A DNA stretch of 15,936 nucleotides from Verrucomicrobiota bacterium (GTDB lineage: Bacteria; Verrucomicrobiota; Verrucomicrobiia; Limisphaerales; JAHEOI01), in assembly GCA_018610125.1 (NCBI GenBank), contig JAHEOI010000215.1:1-15936 (forward strand), in the 5' to 3' direction. Positions 12,982 to 15,936 of this stretch are shown here, in pieces. Numbering within the stretch: position 1 is the first letter of the stretch; every line of letters begins with the position of its first letter. A program made the translations under genes and the position numbers. Below the pieces are notes generated by a model, which was not told where the DNA came from, did not search any database, and worked only from the letters and a program-made list of their open reading frames with translations.

Positions 12982-14678
12982 ATCCCTTCTCCCTCGCGAA
13001 TCCGGAGGAATTGATCGACGGCGAGGTCGCTGAAGCGCTCCTCTTGACCGCTTGGCCAACGGATCTTGATCTGCTTGACCTGAGATGACTCTCCGAGTCC
13101 GAAATGCAGACGCAAGTCGGAATGACTCTGATAGCTGTTTCCGGCCATGACTTGATCCACCTGCGTCGAAGCGGCGGTTGTCACTCGAACGGTTGCGCCG
13201 ATCGCGCTTCGATTACTTTGACTGCCTTCGAGCTTAAGGGTGATCCAATGGTTGGTTTTAGGGCGATAATTTCGAAGGAGTGTCGGTTGTTCGCGCGAGT
13301 TGGATAGGACGAGGTCGAGGTCGCCGTCGTTATCAAGATCGCCAAAGGCGCCGCCGCGGGTGCTTTGAGTGACGGTCAACCCCGGCCCAGCTTTCTCGGA
13401 GATATCGTTGAATGTGCCGTCTCCCTGGTTTTGGTAGAGCTGGTTCGGCTGTTTGTAGGACAAACTCGGCTGTAAATCCTCGATGCGGTCTTGGAGGTGC
13501 CCGTTGGCGACGAAGACATCCTTGTCCGCATCGTTGTCGAAGTCGAAGAAAAAACAGGCCCAACCGACTTTGGGACGGCTTCCCTTAGCAAACTCGGAAG
13601 GGACGCTGACATCCTCGAATGTCCCGTCGCCCCGATTCTTGTAGAGCGTGTTGACCTGGTCTTGGTAGCTGGTGACCACAATGTCCAGTGCGCCATCCCC
13701 GTTGTAATCCCCGGCGTCGCAGCCCATGCTTCCCTGGCGGCGCCCGAAGCGATCATACGCCACTCCGGCGAACAAGCCAACTTCTTCCAGGCCGCCTTTT
13801 GCGACGTTTTTAAATAGAAAATTCTCGGTGACATCGTTGGCGACAAAGATATCCGGAGTGGTGTCTTGATTGTAATCAAAGGAGACAATGCCCATGCCCC
13901 TTCCTTGGGTATCAGGGAGCTCGTAGTCGTTACCGGCGTTGCGAAATGTACCGTCCCCGTTATTCAAGTAAATCCGATCGCGCTCCGGCGTGTAGACGTC
14001 GTCATAAGTGCTTGGGTCGCAGTAGAGCGGGACTCCCGTTCGGGAACATTCCGGCGGGTCGTCCAGCGAACAGCGGATATAATTGGCCGCATACAGATCG
14101 AGCCATCCATCCTGATTGAGATCGACGAAGCAGACGCCGGCGCCGAGTCGGTCATCTTGGATGCCGGCTTGTTGGGTTACGTCGCTGAATGTCCCGTCAC
14201 CATTGTTGCGGTACAGCGTGTCCCCGCGGAAATTCGACACATAGAGGTCGGTGTGGCCGTCGTTGTTGTAATCGGCGGCGGCACAGCCCAAGCTAAAGCC
14301 TTCGTCACCGACCTGAGCCTCGGTGGTTACCTCTTGAAATCGAAAATCACCTTCGTTTTGGTAAAGCGCGTTTCGAGGCGGTTGCTCGTATTGACGTCCA
14401 GGAAGGGACGCCCCGTTGAGGAAGTAAATATCGAGATCCCGATCATTGTCATAATCGAAGAGCGCGACGCCGCCGGTAACGGTTTCGACCAGGTAATAGC
14501 CTCCGCTATGGCCGTCGGTATGAGTAAAGTCGACCCCGGAAGTCGCCGTTGCGTCGTAAAATCCCGGTTCTTTAGGAGAAGACGGCGCTCGGTTGCATCC
14601 GGCCATGGCGCTTGCCACGACAAGGAGCATGGCAAGGATAAAGCAGTGGCGATGGATTTCGTATGATCGTTCCCTCAT
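12975..14678 (-). CDS. CRTAC1-type lipoprotein: Asp-rich FG-GAP/VCBS repeats with C-terminal ASPIC/UnbV domain
   Basis: A 567-residue exported protein. The N-terminus has a hydrophobic segment ending AMAGC with Cys28, a probable lipoprotein site. The body has seven calcium-binding-like Asp loops: DYDNDRDLD (75-83), DYNNDGHTD (136-144), DLNQDGWLD (186-194), DYNQDTTPD (268-276), DYNGDGALD (324-332), DFDNDADKD (379-387) and DLDNDGDLD (447-455). Each is followed by an NNGDGTF-like blade segment, as in FG-GAP/VCBS beta-propellers. The C-terminus (476-567: NHWITLKLEG, AIGATVRVTT, VDQVMAGNSYQSHSDLRLHFGLG, IRWPSG) is a complete ASPIC/UnbV domain. It is probably outer-membrane anchored and surface- or periplasm-facing; the ligand is unknown. 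The start overlaps the upstream gene's stop by ATGA (14675-14678), indicating translational coupling. The 3' end overlaps the convergent TPR gene by seven bases. Confidence 0.93.
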   Translation of the reverse strand: MRERSYEIHRHCFILAMLLVVASAMAGCNRAPSSPKEPGFYDATATSGVDFTHTDGHSGGYYLVETVTGGVALFDYDNDRDLDIYFLNGASLPGRQYEQPPRNALYQNEGDFRFQEVTTEAQVGDEGFSLGCAAADYNNDGHTDLYVSNFRGDTLYRNNGDGTFSDVTQQAGIQDDRLGAGVCFVDLNQDGWLDLYAANYIRCSLDDPPECSRTGVPLYCDPSTYDDVYTPERDRIYLNNGDGTFRNAGNDYELPDTQGRGMGIVSFDYNQDTTPDIFVANDVTENFLFKNVAKGGLEEVGLFAGVAYDRFGRRQGSMGCDAGDYNGDGALDIVVTSYQDQVNTLYKNRGDGTFEDVSVPSEFAKGSRPKVGWACFFFDFDNDADKDVFVANGHLQDRIEDLQPSLSYKQPNQLYQNQGDGTFNDISEKAGPGLTVTQSTRGGAFGDLDNDGDLDLVLSNSREQPTLLRNYRPKTNHWITLKLEGSQSNRSAIGATVRVTTAASTQVDQVMAGNSYQSHSDLRLHFGLGESSQVKQIKIRWPSGQEERFSDLAVDQFLRIREGEGIY

Positions 14679-15936
14679 TTGGAGCTATCGGACGTCCAGG
14701 TCAATTGAGTTGTGCCTTTGGGGAGATCGAAGCAGAGGGTGACTTGACGATCGTCGCGATACCAGGTGCCGCTCGACAAGGCTTGGGACCGATTAATTTC
14801 CCGGAGGGAAATCGGCTTGTCTGCGTGGCGAAGCCGTGGGGCTTGGCTATCGTTTCGAGGGACGCGCACGGTAAAGTCCGGGCATGCGTAAGGGGCACGA
14901 AGCTCAATCCCGTTCGGACGCCGGCGGATTCGGGTCAGCTCTTTGGCGGCCCAGTAGCGTGCGATCTCACTGAGCTTCATCCAGATCAGGTTGTCGTAGC
15001 GAGCATGGACCCGCCGGACCGCCTCTTTGAAGATATCAAAGCCGATCCCTTTGCCATTGAAATAGATCCCGGGCCAGTGACACACCATGATCGCCGGCTC
15101 CTCTCGCTCGATCACTTCCGGAAGCCGCCCGCTTTGGAGGTCTTCGGTGATCAACCGGTCGACCGATCCGGGCGAGAGCCCATCCCATCCACCGAACCAA
15201 TCGCCGGTGCAGCCGATAATGGAAACGACACACCGAGGGTCATCACTATCGATTCCGGAAGCGTATTCAACCCGGGGGGCCACGCTTCGGTCATCGGTGT
15301 AGAGGTGTCGGAAGTAGTGGGGAATCTCGGCATTAAAGACATCCCGGCACGATTGGAGAGTGGCCTGACTCAGCTCTGGGAGCACTTGATTGCCGAATCC
15401 GCCGGGTGTGGTGATCCCCTCGCACGGCAGGTCGACATTCTTGAGCATTTGAAGGGCGTAGCGCATGTACTCGGCCAGCTCGTCGACCGATTTGCCATCG
15501 GTCCAGCGCCAGTTTTCCATGTAATCGGCCGAACGCTCCGCGTAGGGGCGGCCGGTCTTGGTATTGATGACCCACGTGTGCGTTACCATTTCCGGATGGA
15601 TATCCCAATCCGGCATCATGAAATCGCGCACGAGCTTAAGGCTGTCGCACAACTCCTTCCGCGACCAGCCCGGCATCTCGCGATCGACCCAGCCGACGCA
15701 TGCCGGAAACGGAACTACGCTGTATTTCCCCTTGACGCCGTGCTCTCGACACCACTCGCCAAATTGGCGCACAAAGGCGTCCGGGATCTCACGCGGGAGC
15801 TCCCGCCATGGCTGCTTGTAACGATCCGGAAACACCTGGGCAAACTGCGGGATCGCGTAGTAAGCCAGGTTCACCAGGCAGGTCGAATCGTCGATGATGA
15901 AGCTCATCGGCACGCGGTTACGGGGATTCAGCACCG
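14675..15936 (-). CDS. NodB-like polysaccharide deacetylase homologue, 5' end at or beyond window edge
   Basis: The frame is open from the window edge. In-frame starts are GTG 15934 and ATG 15907 (410 residues, used for numbering here). The peptide before ATG 15907 (LNPRNRVP) looks coding, so the true start is probably upstream. SFIIDDST (2-9) resembles the first strand of NodB/polysaccharide-deacetylase barrels with its Asp pair (D6, D7). DIHPEMVTHTW (102-112) supplies possible metal-binding His104 and His110, and GITTPGGFGN (164-173) and IMVCHWPGIYFNGKG (273-287) with His277 fit later barrel motifs. The final 80 residues look like a beta-sandwich tail (IELRAPYACPDFTVRVPRN). No signal peptide is seen in this part. 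I infer carbohydrate de-N-acetylation or hydrolysis, but catalytic residues are only partly recognisable. It is coupled to the ASPIC/UnbV lipoprotein gene by ATGA. Confidence 0.75.
   Translation of the reverse strand, partial: VLNPRNRVPMSFIIDDSTCLVNLAYYAIPQFAQVFPDRYKQPWRELPREIPDAFVRQFGEWCREHGVKGKYSVVPFPACVGWVDREMPGWSRKELCDSLKLVRDFMMPDWDIHPEMVTHTWVINTKTGRPYAERSADYMENWRWTDGKSVDELAEYMRYALQMLKNVDLPCEGITTPGGFGNQVLPELSQATLQSCRDVFNAEIPHYFRHLYTDDRSVAPRVEYASGIDSDDPRCVVSIIGCTGDWFGGWDGLSPGSVDRLITEDLQSGRLPEVIEREEPAIMVCHWPGIYFNGKGIGFDIFKEAVRRVHARYDNLIWMKLSEIARYWAAKELTRIRRRPNGIELRAPYACPDFTVRVPRNDSQAPRLRHADKPISLREINRSQALSSGTWYRDDRQVTLCFDLPKGTTQLTWTSDSSK

Noticed and set aside
13866..14666. 266-codon plus-strand frame opposite the ASPIC/UnbV gene
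   Set aside because: It is the antisense shadow of the Asp-rich repeats (GAT/GAC reading as IV-rich codons); the minus-strand product has seven proper Asp loops and a full C-terminal domain.

Overview
The window reads as a chromosomal segment of a Gram-negative bacterium, most probably a member of the PVC superphylum and perhaps Verrucomicrobiota. The pointers are an outer-membrane porin ending in Phe, an ASPIC/UnbV (CRTAC1-type) Asp-repeat lipoprotein beside a TPR protein, a NodB-like polysaccharide deacetylase homologue, mostly weak Shine-Dalgarno sequences, moderate GC, and long intergenic stretches carrying dispersed palindromic repeats. The phylum is inferred from gene content and style; there is no rRNA or other taxonomic marker.

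Layout. (1) 1-561, minus strand: an exported protein with sialidase/TolB-like beta-propeller repeats, cut by the left edge. It is divergent from (2) 781-1578, plus strand: a membrane-anchored HEAT-repeat protein. A structured element ending in a T-run (1717-1822) follows. (3) 1902-2855: a D-2-hydroxyacid dehydrogenase of the hydroxypyruvate reductase type. (4) 2856-3463: a repeat-rich intergenic stretch that ends in a nested inverted repeat and a near-consensus sigma-54 promoter. (5) 3464-6183: a nitrogen cassette made of a possible 29-residue CxxC small ORF overlapping amt by ATGA, the ammonium transporter amt, a P-II protein (glnB/glnK family) and a TorF-like porin. (6) 6184-6736: a second repeat-rich stretch. 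A 30-bp hairpin repeat occurs once on each side of the nitrogen cassette, in opposite orientations. (7) 6737-7303: a soluble protein of unknown function. (8) 7427-12981: a type IV pilus/type II secretion-like module, with an atypical pseudopilin lacking the conserved Glu at +5, a GspF/PilC platform protein, a GspE/PilB ATPase with an MshEN domain, and an exported TPR protein. (9) 12975-15936, minus strand: a two-gene operon, NodB-like protein then ASPIC/UnbV lipoprotein, coupled by ATGA and converging on the TPR gene with a 7-bp overlap.

How it fits together. The amt/P-II pair is a standard nitrogen-sensing and ammonium-uptake unit. Its promoter indicates control by RpoN and an enhancer-binding protein, and the porin may provide outer-membrane entry for a nitrogen source. 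The pilin-F-E-TPR block probably builds one envelope-spanning filament or secretion machine. The ASPIC/UnbV and NodB-like proteins look like cell-surface or polysaccharide-handling functions. No tRNA, rRNA, CRISPR array, transposase or phage gene was seen.
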